Below, in pieces: positions 8,496 to 16,277 of a stretch of 49,835 nucleotides of DNA; position 1 is the stretch's first letter, and the number at the start of each line of letters is the position of its first letter. Position numbers and translations under genes: made by a program. This DNA is from Sulfobacillus harzensis. Its GTDB lineage: Bacteria > Bacillota > Sulfobacillia > Sulfobacillales > Sulfobacillaceae. The notes below the pieces were generated by a model that did no database searches, was not told the DNA's origin, and saw only the letters and a program-made list of their open reading frames with translations. The stretch lies in the NCBI RefSeq assembly GCF_012933365.1, contig NZ_JABBVZ010000020.1, forward strand, positions 1 to 49,835, written 5' to 3'.

Positions 8496-9737
8496 CTAAC
8501 TCTGTCCGAGATATGCCGTTTGCTCCGGCGTCAGCTCGTCAATGGTAATGCCCAGCGACTGAAGACGGATGCTAGCAACCCAGGCATCCACCGCCGGACT
8601 GACAGGATAGACGCCTGCCTCGCGCGGGTGCTCCAACAAATCCTCCAAGCTTAGCGCCTGCAGTGCGAAGGTGAGGTCCATGATTTCGGCAGGATGCCCA
8701 TCTCCGGCGGCCAAATTGACTAGCCGGCCCTCCGCGAGGAGCCACAGCACCCGGCCGTCGGGCATCTCGTAACCCGTCACCTCCGATGAGCGTCCAGGTC
8801 GCGTGGCCACGGCCAATTGCTTCAAGGCCCGCACATCCACCTCTACATCAAAATGGCCCGCGTTGGCCAAAATGGCCCCGTCTTTCATGGCGTTGAAGTG
8901 TTCTTGGCGCACCACGCCGGTATTGCCGGTCACCGTGATGAAGTAGTCGCCGAGTAGCGCCGCCTGTTCCATGGTCATCACCTGGTGGCCGTCCATTAAC
9001 GCCTCATTGGCCCGTACCGGATTAACCTCGGTGACGATCACCCTGGCCCCGAGCCCCCGTGCCCGATCGGCGACGCCCCGGCCGCACCAGCCGTAACCCG
9101 CGACAACGACGGTCTTTCCCGCTACGACTAAGTTTGTGGAGCGAATGATGCCATCCCAGGTGGACTGACCCGTACCATAGCGGTTGTCAAAGAGGTGCTT
9201 CATGTCGGCGTCATTAACCAAGATCATCGGATAGGTCAGACGCCCTTGACGGGCTAGTGCCTTAAGACGCAACACCCCGGTCGTAGTCTCCTCAGCGCCT
9301 CCCAGCACCTGAGCGGCCAGTGCGGATCGTGAACCGTGCAGCCGCTCAGTCAGTTCGCCCCCATCATCAATAATCAGGGTCGGTTCGATGTCCAACACAC
9401 GCTGGTGCAATTGGTCAAACTCCTGGTCGCTAGCCCCGCGGAAGGCATGCACCTGTACACCCCGCTCTGACAGGGCGGCCGCCACATCGTCTTGAGCGGT
9501 GAGCGGATTCGAACTGGTAATGGCGACGTCAGCCCCGCCGATATGGAGCAATTCCGCGAGCACCGCCGTCTTGGCTTCCAGGTGCAGCGAAATAGCAATC
9601 CGCTGTCCCAATAATGGTTTGTCTTTCTCATAGCGGCGCCGAATTTGGCCCAAGATGGGCATGTGACCCGTCACCCAATTCATCTTGTGGTGTCCACTCG
9701 GGGCCAACTCTGGGAACTTTAAGGTATGTTCTGGCAC
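8496..9737 (-). CDS. ahcY: Adenosylhomocysteinase
   Basis: 413 residues. S-adenosyl-L-homocysteine hydrolase converts SAH to adenosine and homocysteine using bound NAD. Visible motifs are ISLHLEAKTAVLAELL, SSNPLTAQDDVAAAL, VNDADMKHLFDNRYGTGQS (Lys/Asp active site), the Rossmann segment VVVAGYGWCGRGVADRARGL and GHFDVEVD. The shorter form without the internal insertion of eukaryotic and proteobacterial enzymes matches archaeal and thermophile proteins. The start is GTG at 9737 with GGGGGA upstream, leaving 16 nt after the phosphorylase gene. Coexistence with an SAH deaminase in the same operon gives two disposal routes for SAH. Confidence 0.95.
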   Translation of the reverse strand: MPEHTLKFPELAPSGHHKMNWVTGHMPILGQIRRRYEKDKPLLGQRIAISLHLEAKTAVLAELLHIGGADVAITSSNPLTAQDDVAAALSERGVQVHAFRGASDQEFDQLHQRVLDIEPTLIIDDGGELTERLHGSRSALAAQVLGGAEETTTGVLRLKALARQGRLTYPMILVNDADMKHLFDNRYGTGQSTWDGIIRSTNLVVAGKTVVVAGYGWCGRGVADRARGLGARVIVTEVNPVRANEALMDGHQVMTMEQAALLGDYFITVTGNTGVVRQEHFNAMKDGAILANAGHFDVEVDVRALKQLAVATRPGRSSEVTGYEMPDGRVLWLLAEGRLVNLAAGDGHPAEIMDLTFALQALSLEDLLEHPREAGVYPVSPAVDAWVASIRLQSLGITIDELTPEQTAYLGQS

Positions 9738-9753
9738 GCGTATTCCCCCATTT

Positions 9754-10554
9754 CTAGCGTGGTGCAATGCGGCTTAAGGTGGCGGGTGGAGGCGGGCAGG
9801 CACATTCAAACGGCACCTGCAGCGCAGGAATGGCTGCCCCCAAGAGGGTCCGTAATTGCGCCACATTGTCCGCCATCGCCTCCAGCACCTCCTCGTGAGT
9901 CAATAAATCAGGCGAAATGCCGGCCGCAAAGTTGGTTACCAAAGCGATGCTGGTGTAGCACAACCCCAATTCCCGAGCCAACACGACTTCTGGAACTCCG
10001 GTCATCCCCACCACATCGCCCCCCAGCAAACGGAAGGCGCGAATTTCCGCTGGCGTTTCAAAGCGAGGACCCTCGGTGGTGACATAAACCCCCCTATTGA
10101 CCAACCGCACTCCCACAGCCTTTCCAACGTCCAGCGTCGCCTCCCGGGACGCGCGGCAATAAGGCTCAGTCATGTCGCTATGCACGACGCCGGTCTCACC
10201 GCCGTCAAAAAACGTGGTGGGGCGGCTTTTGGTAAAGTCCAAAAATTGGTCAACCAACACCATACTACCGGGCCCCATAGCCAGGTTCAACGAGCCCACG
10301 GCTGCGGTCGCTACCACCCGCTTAACGCCACGAGCTGCCATAGCCCAGAGGTTAGCGCGGTAATTCACGCGGTGAGGCGGCACCGCATGGCCTAAACCAT
10401 GCCGATTCATAAACAGTACCGGCTCACCGCCTCCCGCCATGGTGCCCTCGGTCACGGCCACGGTGCCATACGGCGTGTCCACGGAAAGCTCGTGACTGTC
10501 TGTTAGCCACTGGGGATCATAAACCCCGGTTCCCCCAATGATGCCCACCTTCAT
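9754..10554 (-). CDS. mtnP: Methylthio-nucleoside phosphorylase (MTA/MTI phosphorylase)
   Basis: 266 residues of the trimeric PNP/MTAP family: GGTGVYD, MNRHGLGHAVPPHRVNYRAN, VVATAAVGSLN, TTEGPRFETPAEIR and GMTGVPEVVLARELGLCY. The purine-binding segment reads ALVTNFAAG (N208), whereas MTA phosphorylases that bind the 6-amino group of adenine have Asp there. Asn is typical of 6-oxopurine enzymes. With a deaminase two genes downstream, the likely physiological substrate is methylthioinosine, giving hypoxanthine and 5-methylthioribose-1-phosphate. This specificity is inference; the family call is secure. It is the fourth gene of the operon. Confidence 0.9.
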   Translation of the reverse strand: MKVGIIGGTGVYDPQWLTDSHELSVDTPYGTVAVTEGTMAGGGEPVLFMNRHGLGHAVPPHRVNYRANLWAMAARGVKRVVATAAVGSLNLAMGPGSMVLVDQFLDFTKSRPTTFFDGGETGVVHSDMTEPYCRASREATLDVGKAVGVRLVNRGVYVTTEGPRFETPAEIRAFRLLGGDVVGMTGVPEVVLARELGLCYTSIALVTNFAAGISPDLLTHEEVLEAMADNVAQLRTLLGAAIPALQVPFECACPPPPATLSRIAPR

Positions 10555-10586
10555 TGCCCTGCCTCCTTGTCGCCATTGTATCTTGA

Positions 10587-11372
10587 TTATCGCCTGCTTT
10601 TCACCAGCCGAATCATCAGGACTTCCGGACGAGCCAAAAACCGCACCGGAAGCTCAGAGGTCCCCAGTCCTCGCGACGTAATGAGAACGGGTTTGTCCGG
10701 GGATTCTAAACGCCCGGCGACGTAACGCCCAGGGACGCGATTATGTTTTAAGGGTGCCCCATAGACGGGGATGACCACTTGGCCCCCGTGTGTATGCCCT
10801 GCGAGTATTAGCGACACCCGCTCTACCCCTTCCAACAGCCACGCGTCAGGTCGATGAGCCAGCAAAATCGCTGGACCGGAGCGCTCTTGCAACTGGCGGC
10901 GCACCGCTGACCAATCTGGGCGGCCCTTGACAAAGTCCGGCAGGCCAGCGATCCACAGCGACGCGTCACCCCGCCTAATCTCCCGCACCTGGTTGTCAAT
11001 GAGCTGGTCACCGGGATCCCAGGGCTCCACCATCAATTTTCCTCCACGGTAGTCGTGATTGCCGGAAATATAAAATACCCCGTCCGGGGCTGAAAGCTGG
11101 CGCATACGTGCGGCCAGACGATGACGAGGCAACGAAGGCGAGTAAAGGTCGCCCGTCACCGCCACCATGTCAGCCTCAGCTAACCAGCGGAGAAAAGGGC
11201 GCCAGGAAAAAACCCCCACCCGCCCATGAATATCGGACAGATGGAGGATAGAGAAACCGTGAAATTGATCGGGCAGATCCGGCACCTCAACCGTATGTTC
11301 TACCGCCCGAATCCAATAGGGCTCACCTAAGGCATAAGCCAGCAGGGCGGCCGGAATCCCAAGCCAGAACAT
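10587..11372 (-). CDS. Metallophosphoesterase, YkuE/YaeI-type
   Basis: 261 residues. An N-terminal hydrophobic stretch (MFWLGIPAALLAYALGEPYW) is followed by a calcineurin-like domain: HLSDIHGR (D-x-H), VAVTGDLYS (GD), ISGNHDYR (GNH[DE]), LLAHRPDA and LAGHTHGGQV (GHTHG). The family includes YaeI/YkuE membrane-associated metal-dependent phosphohydrolases acting on lipid or nucleotide diphosphates; the substrate cannot be told from sequence. It starts 3 nt after the ndk stop and is therefore within the same operon. The N-terminal segment probably anchors it in the membrane. Confidence 0.9.
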   Translation of the reverse strand: MFWLGIPAALLAYALGEPYWIRAVEHTVEVPDLPDQFHGFSILHLSDIHGRVGVFSWRPFLRWLAEADMVAVTGDLYSPSLPRHRLAARMRQLSAPDGVFYISGNHDYRGGKLMVEPWDPGDQLIDNQVREIRRGDASLWIAGLPDFVKGRPDWSAVRRQLQERSGPAILLAHRPDAWLLEGVERVSLILAGHTHGGQVVIPVYGAPLKHNRVPGRYVAGRLESPDKPVLITSRGLGTSELPVRFLARPEVLMIRLVKSRR

Positions 11373-11375
11373 CGG

Positions 11376-11789
11376 CTAGACAAGTTCCCCCGGCGCGAAG
11401 TAAATGGCGATCTCGCGCTCCGCCGATTCCGGTGAATCTGATCCGTGCACAATGTTTTCGGTAATCTCAATTCCAAAATCACCGCGAATGGTCCCAGGCT
11501 GCGCCTTGGCAGGATCAGTCGTCCCCATCAGGGTCCGGGCCACCGACACCGCCTCCCGGCCTTCAAAGACCATGGGCACTGCGGGTCCGGACGTGATGAA
11601 GCTTAACAGTTCACCGTAAAACGGCTTCTCCCGATGCTCGGCGTAGTGTTCGGCCGCCTGCTCGGGAGTCACGTGAATCAATTTCAGCGCCTTGAGCTTT
11701 AAGCCTTTTTGTTCGAACCGCCGAATGACCTCGCCGACCAATCCGCGCCGAACACCATCCGGCTTGACCATGACAAACGTTGTCGCCAA
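11376..11789 (-). CDS. ndk: Nucleoside diphosphate kinase
   Basis: 137 residues. Starts [20 protein letters not shown] and carries the phosphorylated-histidine motif [16 protein letters not shown]. It transfers the gamma-phosphate from ATP to NDPs in the cytoplasm. It lies 17 nt downstream of speD and 3 nt upstream of the metallophosphoesterase. Length and motifs are complete. Confidence 0.97.
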   Translation of the reverse strand: MATTFVMVKPDGVRRGLVGEVIRRFEQKGLKLKALKLIHVTPEQAAEHYAEHREKPFYGELLSFITSGPAVPMVFEGREAVSVARTLMGTTDPAKAQPGTIRGDFGIEITENIVHGSDSPESAEREIAIYFAPGELV

Positions 11790-11806
11790 TTAAAAACCTC
11801 CTGTCG

Positions 11807-12184
11807 TCAAACCGCCGCCTTCTGGTTGGAATTCTCCACTAATACGCCTCGAAGGGTCTCCGAAGCGGAAAAATTTTGCGCGCGGAATTGCTCGACAATG
11901 TAGTTGCAGGCATCCCAGGGGTTGACGGTATCCCCGCACGTAAACACGTCCACCGCAGCGTAGCCGTGCTCCGGCCAGGTATGAACCGCCAAATGCGACT
12001 CGGAAATGACCACCACACCGCTCACCCCTTGTGGGCTGAACTTGTGAAACGCCACTTCCCGAACTTCAGCGCCCGCTTTAAGTGCGGCACTCACCATAAT
12101 TTGCTCCACGGCGGCGTGATCATTCAAAATCTCACTGTCACATCCGTGAACTTCTGCCAAAATGTGTCGACCCAATGCGTTCAT
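11807..12184 (-). CDS. speD: S-adenosylmethionine decarboxylase proenzyme
   Basis: 125 residues of the small prokaryotic class (SpeH type). From the ATG at 12184 the self-cleavage site falls at E62-S63 in ISESHLAVHTWPEHG, with H68 and C83, exactly the positions of the catalytic Ser63, His68 and Cys83 of the Thermotoga maritima enzyme. Cleavage makes the pyruvoyl cofactor. The product, decarboxylated SAM, is the aminopropyl donor for spermidine and releases methylthioadenosine, which the downstream genes can recycle. An in-frame ATG at 12247 is rejected because it lies at the predicted transcription start of the promoter at 12253-12280. No spermidine synthase is in the window. Confidence 0.95.
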   Translation of the reverse strand: MNALGRHILAEVHGCDSEILNDHAAVEQIMVSAALKAGAEVREVAFHKFSPQGVSGVVVISESHLAVHTWPEHGYAAVDVFTCGDTVNPWDACNYIVEQFRAQNFSASETLRGVLVENSNQKAAV

Positions 12185-12252
12185 CGCATTCCCAACCCCC
12201 TTTTGAAGGAATTGAGCTCGTCCTTCAGATACCTGTCCGACGGCCATGGATT

Positions 12253-12280
12253 ATTGTATCAAAATGCCCCCCTGTGTCAA
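12253..12280 (-). promoter_or_regulatory. Sigma-A promoter of the SAM-salvage operon
   Basis: On the minus strand TTGACA (12280-12275) and TACAAT (12258-12253) are separated by 16 nt, a near-consensus promoter. Transcription would start near 12246 and leave about 60 nt before the speD start with its own G-rich ribosome site. All eight genes down to 5741 are tightly spaced behind it. Confidence 0.85.
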
Positions 12281-12343
12281 CAAATTTCTGCGTTTATGCA
12301 GGAAATGGCTTTAAAAACACGAGCTTCTCGTGGACAATCTCGG

Positions 12344-13114
12344 TCAATCTCCGATTTTTATGGAATTGCTCAGTGTTCCGATTCCCTGTATGGTGATTTC
12401 CATCTGATTGCCGTCCTGTACCGGTCCAACTCCGGATGGGGTTCCCGTGAAAATAAGGTCGCCAGGACGTAGTGTCATGAAACGCGACGCTTCCATAATT
12501 AGTCGATCGCAAGCAAAAATCATCTCGTCGGTGGAGCCATCCTGACGGATTTCGCCATTTACGCGCGTGGTCACACGGCGGGATTCGGGATTTTCGTCCA
12601 CCACCACCCACGGTCCCACCGGTGCAAACTCATCAAATCCCTTGGCCCGAGTCCACTGCCCATCTTGCGACTGTAGTGCCCGTGCCGTGATGTCGTTTCC
12701 GATGGTAAGGCCCTTAATGGCAGCCAGAGCCTCGTCTGATGATCGGCAATCCCGCACCGTCCGGCCAATAACCAGCACTAGCTCGCCCTCATAATCGATC
12801 CGCCCGGCCCAACCAGGTGCGTGCACTACCTGGCCGTCAGCGGCCAACGCACCGCGTTGCTTTAGGAAGAACAACGGTAATTGGGGCACTTCGTTGTTCA
12901 GTTCCTCGGCGTGGGCTCGATAGTTTCTGCCGACACACAAAATCGTCGGATCCGCCACGGGCGGAAGCCACTCGATGGCGCCCGTTGAAACCGTCTTGAC
13001 GACGGCTCCGGGTGCCCGAAGCCAGTCACCATCCAGTAACTCCACGGCCGAATCCAAGACCCGCGCCGACCATACCCGTCCCTCATGCCGCACCCGGGCG
13101 TAACGCTCTCCCAT
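12344..13114 (-). CDS. Fumarylacetoacetate hydrolase family protein
   Basis: 256 residues from the ATG at 13114 (GGGAGG 7-8 nt upstream); a TTG two codons earlier is less likely. The FAH core is present: ILCVGRNYRAHAEEL, the metal site RIDYEGELVLVIG, GLTIGNDITARALQ, KGFDEFAPVGPWVV and the C-terminal RPGDLIFTGTPSGVGPV. Members include acylpyruvases, 2-hydroxyhepta-2,4-diene-dioate isomerases and oxaloacetate decarboxylases, so the exact reaction is open. It is on the same strand as the SRPBCC gene, 36 nt downstream of it. Confidence 0.9.
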   Translation of the reverse strand: MGERYARVRHEGRVWSARVLDSAVELLDGDWLRAPGAVVKTVSTGAIEWLPPVADPTILCVGRNYRAHAEELNNEVPQLPLFFLKQRGALAADGQVVHAPGWAGRIDYEGELVLVIGRTVRDCRSSDEALAAIKGLTIGNDITARALQSQDGQWTRAKGFDEFAPVGPWVVVDENPESRRVTTRVNGEIRQDGSTDEMIFACDRLIMEASRFMTLRPGDLIFTGTPSGVGPVQDGNQMEITIQGIGTLSNSIKIGD

Positions 13115-13150
13115 AATCAATCCTCCCTGTCCTGTGTAATAAGGGCAGCC

Positions 13151-13588
13151 TTAGCGCCGTTGCAACTCTTTGGCGATGCCATCCAGCATGCTCCGGGCAT
13201 TGTCCTTAATGGCTACCTTGGCCACCGGATTCAACAGCGACGACAGCATAGGCACGCCAAACTCGAACTCCGTCACCAAAGTGACCTCGGTGCCCCCCTC
13301 GACCTCCGCCAACTGCCAATATCCGCGAAAGACCTTTAAGTCCCCGGAGGTTTGATCATAGGTGATGCGGTATTCGTTAGGATAGAATAAATCCTTTTCC
13401 ACCCAATGAAAGCGAGCCCCTTGAAGCCGCGCCTCCCAGTCCGAGATCGTATAGCCTTCACCCCGTTCTAACACTTTGATCGCCTTAATGGTCTTCATGA
13501 ATCGGGGATAGGACTCCATGTCCGTGACCACTTCGTAAACCGCGCCGATAGGAGCGGGCACTACCTGTTTGACCTCAACCGTCGGCAT
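13151..13588 (-). CDS. SRPBCC (START-like / COQ10-type) protein
   Basis: 145 residues. MPTVEVKQVVPAPIGAVYEV, then VVTDMESYPRFMKTIKAIKVLE, and a long C-terminal amphipathic helix DNARSMLDGIAKELQRR form the pattern of the polyketide-cyclase/coenzyme-Q-binding helix-grip fold. Such proteins bind hydrophobic ligands in a cavity; no catalytic residues can be assigned. It lies between an aminotransferase and an FAH-family gene on the same strand, with a clear ribosome site (AAGGAGGCG). Confidence 0.85.
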   Translation of the reverse strand: MPTVEVKQVVPAPIGAVYEVVTDMESYPRFMKTIKAIKVLERGEGYTISDWEARLQGARFHWVEKDLFYPNEYRITYDQTSGDLKVFRGYWQLAEVEGGTEVTLVTEFEFGVPMLSSLLNPVAKVAIKDNARSMLDGIAKELQRR

Positions 13589-13621
13589 TCATACGCCTCC
13601 TTTTCTACCTCTCCCCACCCT

Positions 13622-14875
13622 TTAGTCAGCGGTGCTCTCCCATAAATCGTCAGCCACCAACTCCACCTGGTCGAGCGCTGCGCCCAAGTGCGACAGCACC
13701 GTCTCCAACTGTGCCTTCTCAATCACCAACGGTGGGAGGAGACGAAGGACGCGCTCGTTGTTGAGGGTGTACACGGCCAGCACGTGGCGCTGAAAGAGTT
13801 CCGACATCACCATGCCGCCCACTCCAGGAGCCGTAAACTCGATCCCAATCATAAGCCCGCGCCCCCGCACATCACGAATGAGGCGCGGATGACGCGTCAT
13901 GAGTTGCTTGAGCTCAGGGATGAACCAGGCCCCGAGCTCCGCCGCCCGTTCGGGCAGCTTTTCCTCCACCGTCACGTCCAGCGCTACCCGGCCAACCCGA
14001 CAAGCCAACGGGTTCCCACCAAAGGTGGAGGTATGAATCAGCGGACTGCTATCAAACAGCCGCCACACCCACGGACGGCCCACCACAGCCCCAATGGGCA
14101 TTACGCCGCCACCTAGCGCCTTGGCGAGACATAACAAATCAGGCACGACGCCACTGTGCTCAATGGCGAAGAGCTTTCCGGTATGGCCAATGCCAGTTTG
14201 CACCTCGTCTACAATCATGGACGCTCCGTATTTATCGCAAAGATCTCGGATACCAGGCAAGTAGTTGTCCGGCGGAACAATTACCCCGCCCTCACCTTGA
14301 ATCGGTTCAACAATCACACCAGCGACCGCATCCGACATGACCGCTTGCAATGCCTCCAGATCACCATACGGAATCCGTACCACATCAGGCAAAAGCGGCT
14401 TAAAAGGGGTTTGATAGAGGTCCCGGCCAGAAACCGACAAGGCGCCATAAGACTTCCCGTGAAATGCCCCTTCTGTGCTAATGATGAGCGAACGCCCGGT
14501 CGAGGCGCGGGCAAATTTTAAGGCTGCTTCTACCGCCTCTGCGCCTGAATTGCAAAAAAAGCTATAGCTTAAATCGCCCGGTGTCAACTCCTGCAATCGT
14601 TGGGCGAGCTCCACTTGTCTTGGACTCACCAGCACGCGAGAGGACAAGGGCATCAGATCTAACTGCTCATGAGCCGCCGCAACGATGCGAGGATGCCGAT
14701 AGCCTTGCACGAACACCCCGTATCCCCCGGCGCAATCGAGATAATCGACGCCGTCCGCATCTGTCACGACGGCGCCCTGCCCCGTGTATTCCGCATGATT
14801 CAGCCCCATAAAGCGGTAGGTGCGCGCCAAACTGGGGTTCATGTAAGCTCCATAACCATCGAGAATATCGTCCAT
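13622..14875 (-). CDS. Class-III PLP aminotransferase (putrescine/ornithine type)
   Basis: 417 residues. Class-III motifs: FFCNSGAEAVEAALKFAR (PLP phosphate), EGAFHGKSYGALSVSG, VAGVIVEPIQGEGGV, SMIVDEVQTGIGHTG, the Schiff-base lysine in CLAKALGGGVMPIGA and STFGGNPLACRV. The N-terminal part NPSLARTYRFMGLNHAEYTG resembles putrescine aminotransferase (YgjG/PatA) more than acetylornithine aminotransferase. That would fit with the nearby S-adenosylmethionine decarboxylase as polyamine turnover, but substrate assignment is inference; ornithine or GABA are alternatives. It is complete, with an ATG at 14875. Confidence 0.88.
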   Translation of the reverse strand: MDDILDGYGAYMNPSLARTYRFMGLNHAEYTGQGAVVTDADGVDYLDCAGGYGVFVQGYRHPRIVAAAHEQLDLMPLSSRVLVSPRQVELAQRLQELTPGDLSYSFFCNSGAEAVEAALKFARASTGRSLIISTEGAFHGKSYGALSVSGRDLYQTPFKPLLPDVVRIPYGDLEALQAVMSDAVAGVIVEPIQGEGGVIVPPDNYLPGIRDLCDKYGASMIVDEVQTGIGHTGKLFAIEHSGVVPDLLCLAKALGGGVMPIGAVVGRPWVWRLFDSSPLIHTSTFGGNPLACRVGRVALDVTVEEKLPERAAELGAWFIPELKQLMTRHPRLIRDVRGRGLMIGIEFTAPGVGGMVMSELFQRHVLAVYTLNNERVLRLLPPLVIEKAQLETVLSHLGAALDQVELVADDLWESTAD

Positions 14876-14905
14876 GCGCTTCGCTCCCTCGGGAAAACCT
14901 TAAGA

Positions 14906-14922
14906 GGCGGCAAGACGCCGCC
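14906..14922 (-). terminator. GC hairpin between corA and the aminotransferase
   Basis: On the minus strand GGCGGC and GCCGCC pair around a five-base loop about 45 nt past the corA stop. The following tract is TCTTAAGGTTTT, only moderately T-rich, so termination strength is uncertain. Confidence 0.5.
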
Positions 14923-14966
14923 AAACATCATCACTATACGCGATGCGAAGGAGCTTTTCCTGCTCT

Positions 14967-15875
14967 CTAAAGCCAACGCCGGCGCCGGAACATCCAGTAA
15001 AGAGTAGCCGAAATCGCGCCGATGATACCCATAATCACGGGAAATCCCCATCGATGGTGTGCAAGCGGCAGATAGTCGAAGTTCATCCCGTAGAGGGCAG
15101 CCATGAGCGACGCCGGCAAGAGGACCGTCGTCACCAATGTCAGCGTCTTGACAATTTCATTGAGGCGGTTGGAGACGGCCGACATGGAAAGATCGAGCGC
15201 CGAATTGATTAATTCGCGATAGGTGTCAACGGTATCGAAGAGCCGGATCATATGATCGTAGAGTTCCATATAATAGAAGCTGTCGTCGGCATTATGGGTG
15301 GACCAGTAGCGGGCCAACTGCGAAACGGCATCCCGCATCGAGGCGAGAATACGGCGGGTGCGGAAAATCTCCCGCTTAACATGGAAAATTTCCGTCTGAA
15401 CCGCCTGTTGCCGCCTGGCACGAAAGGCTCGCTGGTCGATCTGGTCAATCCGATCATTTATCGCGTCCATAAACGAGAACAGGCCCCCAACAAGGGCGTC
15501 CATGAAGTAGTAGACCAGCCGTGCGCCGGACTGGACCCATTCAGGATTCTCTTCCAGCGTTCGTCGCACGTCCCACGCGGCAGCGAGATGACGAGAGCTC
15601 CAGGATATCACACGACCATCCTCCACATAGACCACCACGGGCGTTGCCTCAACCCGTGCCCGGCCTCGGGCCCAATTCAAGTCATATACTCGAAGATGGT
15701 AAAAGCGTTGAAAGTCATCAAATTCCGCCCGATCACCAGAACCGCCGCCCAACCAGGAAAATCCCGCCTGACGGATCGCGTTTTGCATCACCTCCTCGGG
15801 ACCTTCAATATGCTCCCAGAGAAGATCGCGCCCGTTGCATCTAAAGCGGCATTCAAATCGTTCATCCTCAGCCAT
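14967..15875 (-). CDS. corA: CorA-family divalent cation transporter
   Basis: 302 residues. A long N-terminal cytoplasmic domain and coiled helix lead to two C-terminal membrane segments, LTLVTTVLLPASLMAALYGMNF and FPVIMGIIGAISATLYWMF. The signature YGMN is present at the pore mouth, followed by FDYLP instead of the common MPE sequence. The chain ends in a basic FRRRRWL tail on the cytoplasmic side. CorA channels import Mg2+ and sometimes Co2+ or Ni2+, or export Zn2+; the altered loop after GMN leaves the ion open. Confidence 0.92.
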   Translation of the reverse strand: MAEDERFECRFRCNGRDLLWEHIEGPEEVMQNAIRQAGFSWLGGGSGDRAEFDDFQRFYHLRVYDLNWARGRARVEATPVVVYVEDGRVISWSSRHLAAAWDVRRTLEENPEWVQSGARLVYYFMDALVGGLFSFMDAINDRIDQIDQRAFRARRQQAVQTEIFHVKREIFRTRRILASMRDAVSQLARYWSTHNADDSFYYMELYDHMIRLFDTVDTYRELINSALDLSMSAVSNRLNEIVKTLTLVTTVLLPASLMAALYGMNFDYLPLAHHRWGFPVIMGIIGAISATLYWMFRRRRWL

Positions 15876-15898
15876 ACGCTAAGCATGCCCAATATAAA

Positions 15899-15924
15899 AC
15901 AAAAGCTCCCTCGCGGGAGCTTTC
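15899..15924 (-). terminator. Intrinsic terminator after tRNA-Pro
   Basis: On the minus strand AAAGCTCCC and GGGAGCTTT pair around a GCGA loop, followed by TGTTTT. It lies directly 3' of the tRNA gene and ahead of corA. Confidence 0.9.
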
Positions 15925-15927
15925 AAA

Positions 15928-16004
15928 TGGTCGGACTGGCGGGATTCGAACCCACGACCTCTACCACCCCAAGGTAGCGCGCTACCAAACTGCGCCACAG
16001 CCCG
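15928..16004 (-). tRNA. tRNA-Pro (anticodon GGG)
   Basis: 77 nt including encoded CCA. The acceptor stem pairs CGGGCTG with CAGTCCG, discriminator A, then CCA. The anticodon arm CTACC-TTGGGGT-GGTAG gives anticodon GGG, the T arm is GTGGG-TTCGAAT-CCCGC, and the D arm is GCGC with loop AGTTTGGTA. The C1-G72 pair fits proline tRNA. Confidence 0.97.
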
Positions 16005-16277
16005 ATGGCTTAATAATCATAGCAAACCTGCACCCTGTTTTCAAGACGCCAATGGGTTTCCAAAATGTGCGTGTTTTCGAAATTCCCCCAATACGGTAGG
16101 ATAACCTCGTCCTCATCCACAAAACAACGGTACTTTCGGCCTTAACAGTATGGCAAGACGCTAAGTTGCGACGAATTTTTTGTACCAAGAAGGAAAACTG
16201 AAGATTTTTCGCGAATTATCCCCCATTACTCAACCTTTGGTTGGGTTCGTCTGTTAAATCTTTGAGGAGGCGTTTTA

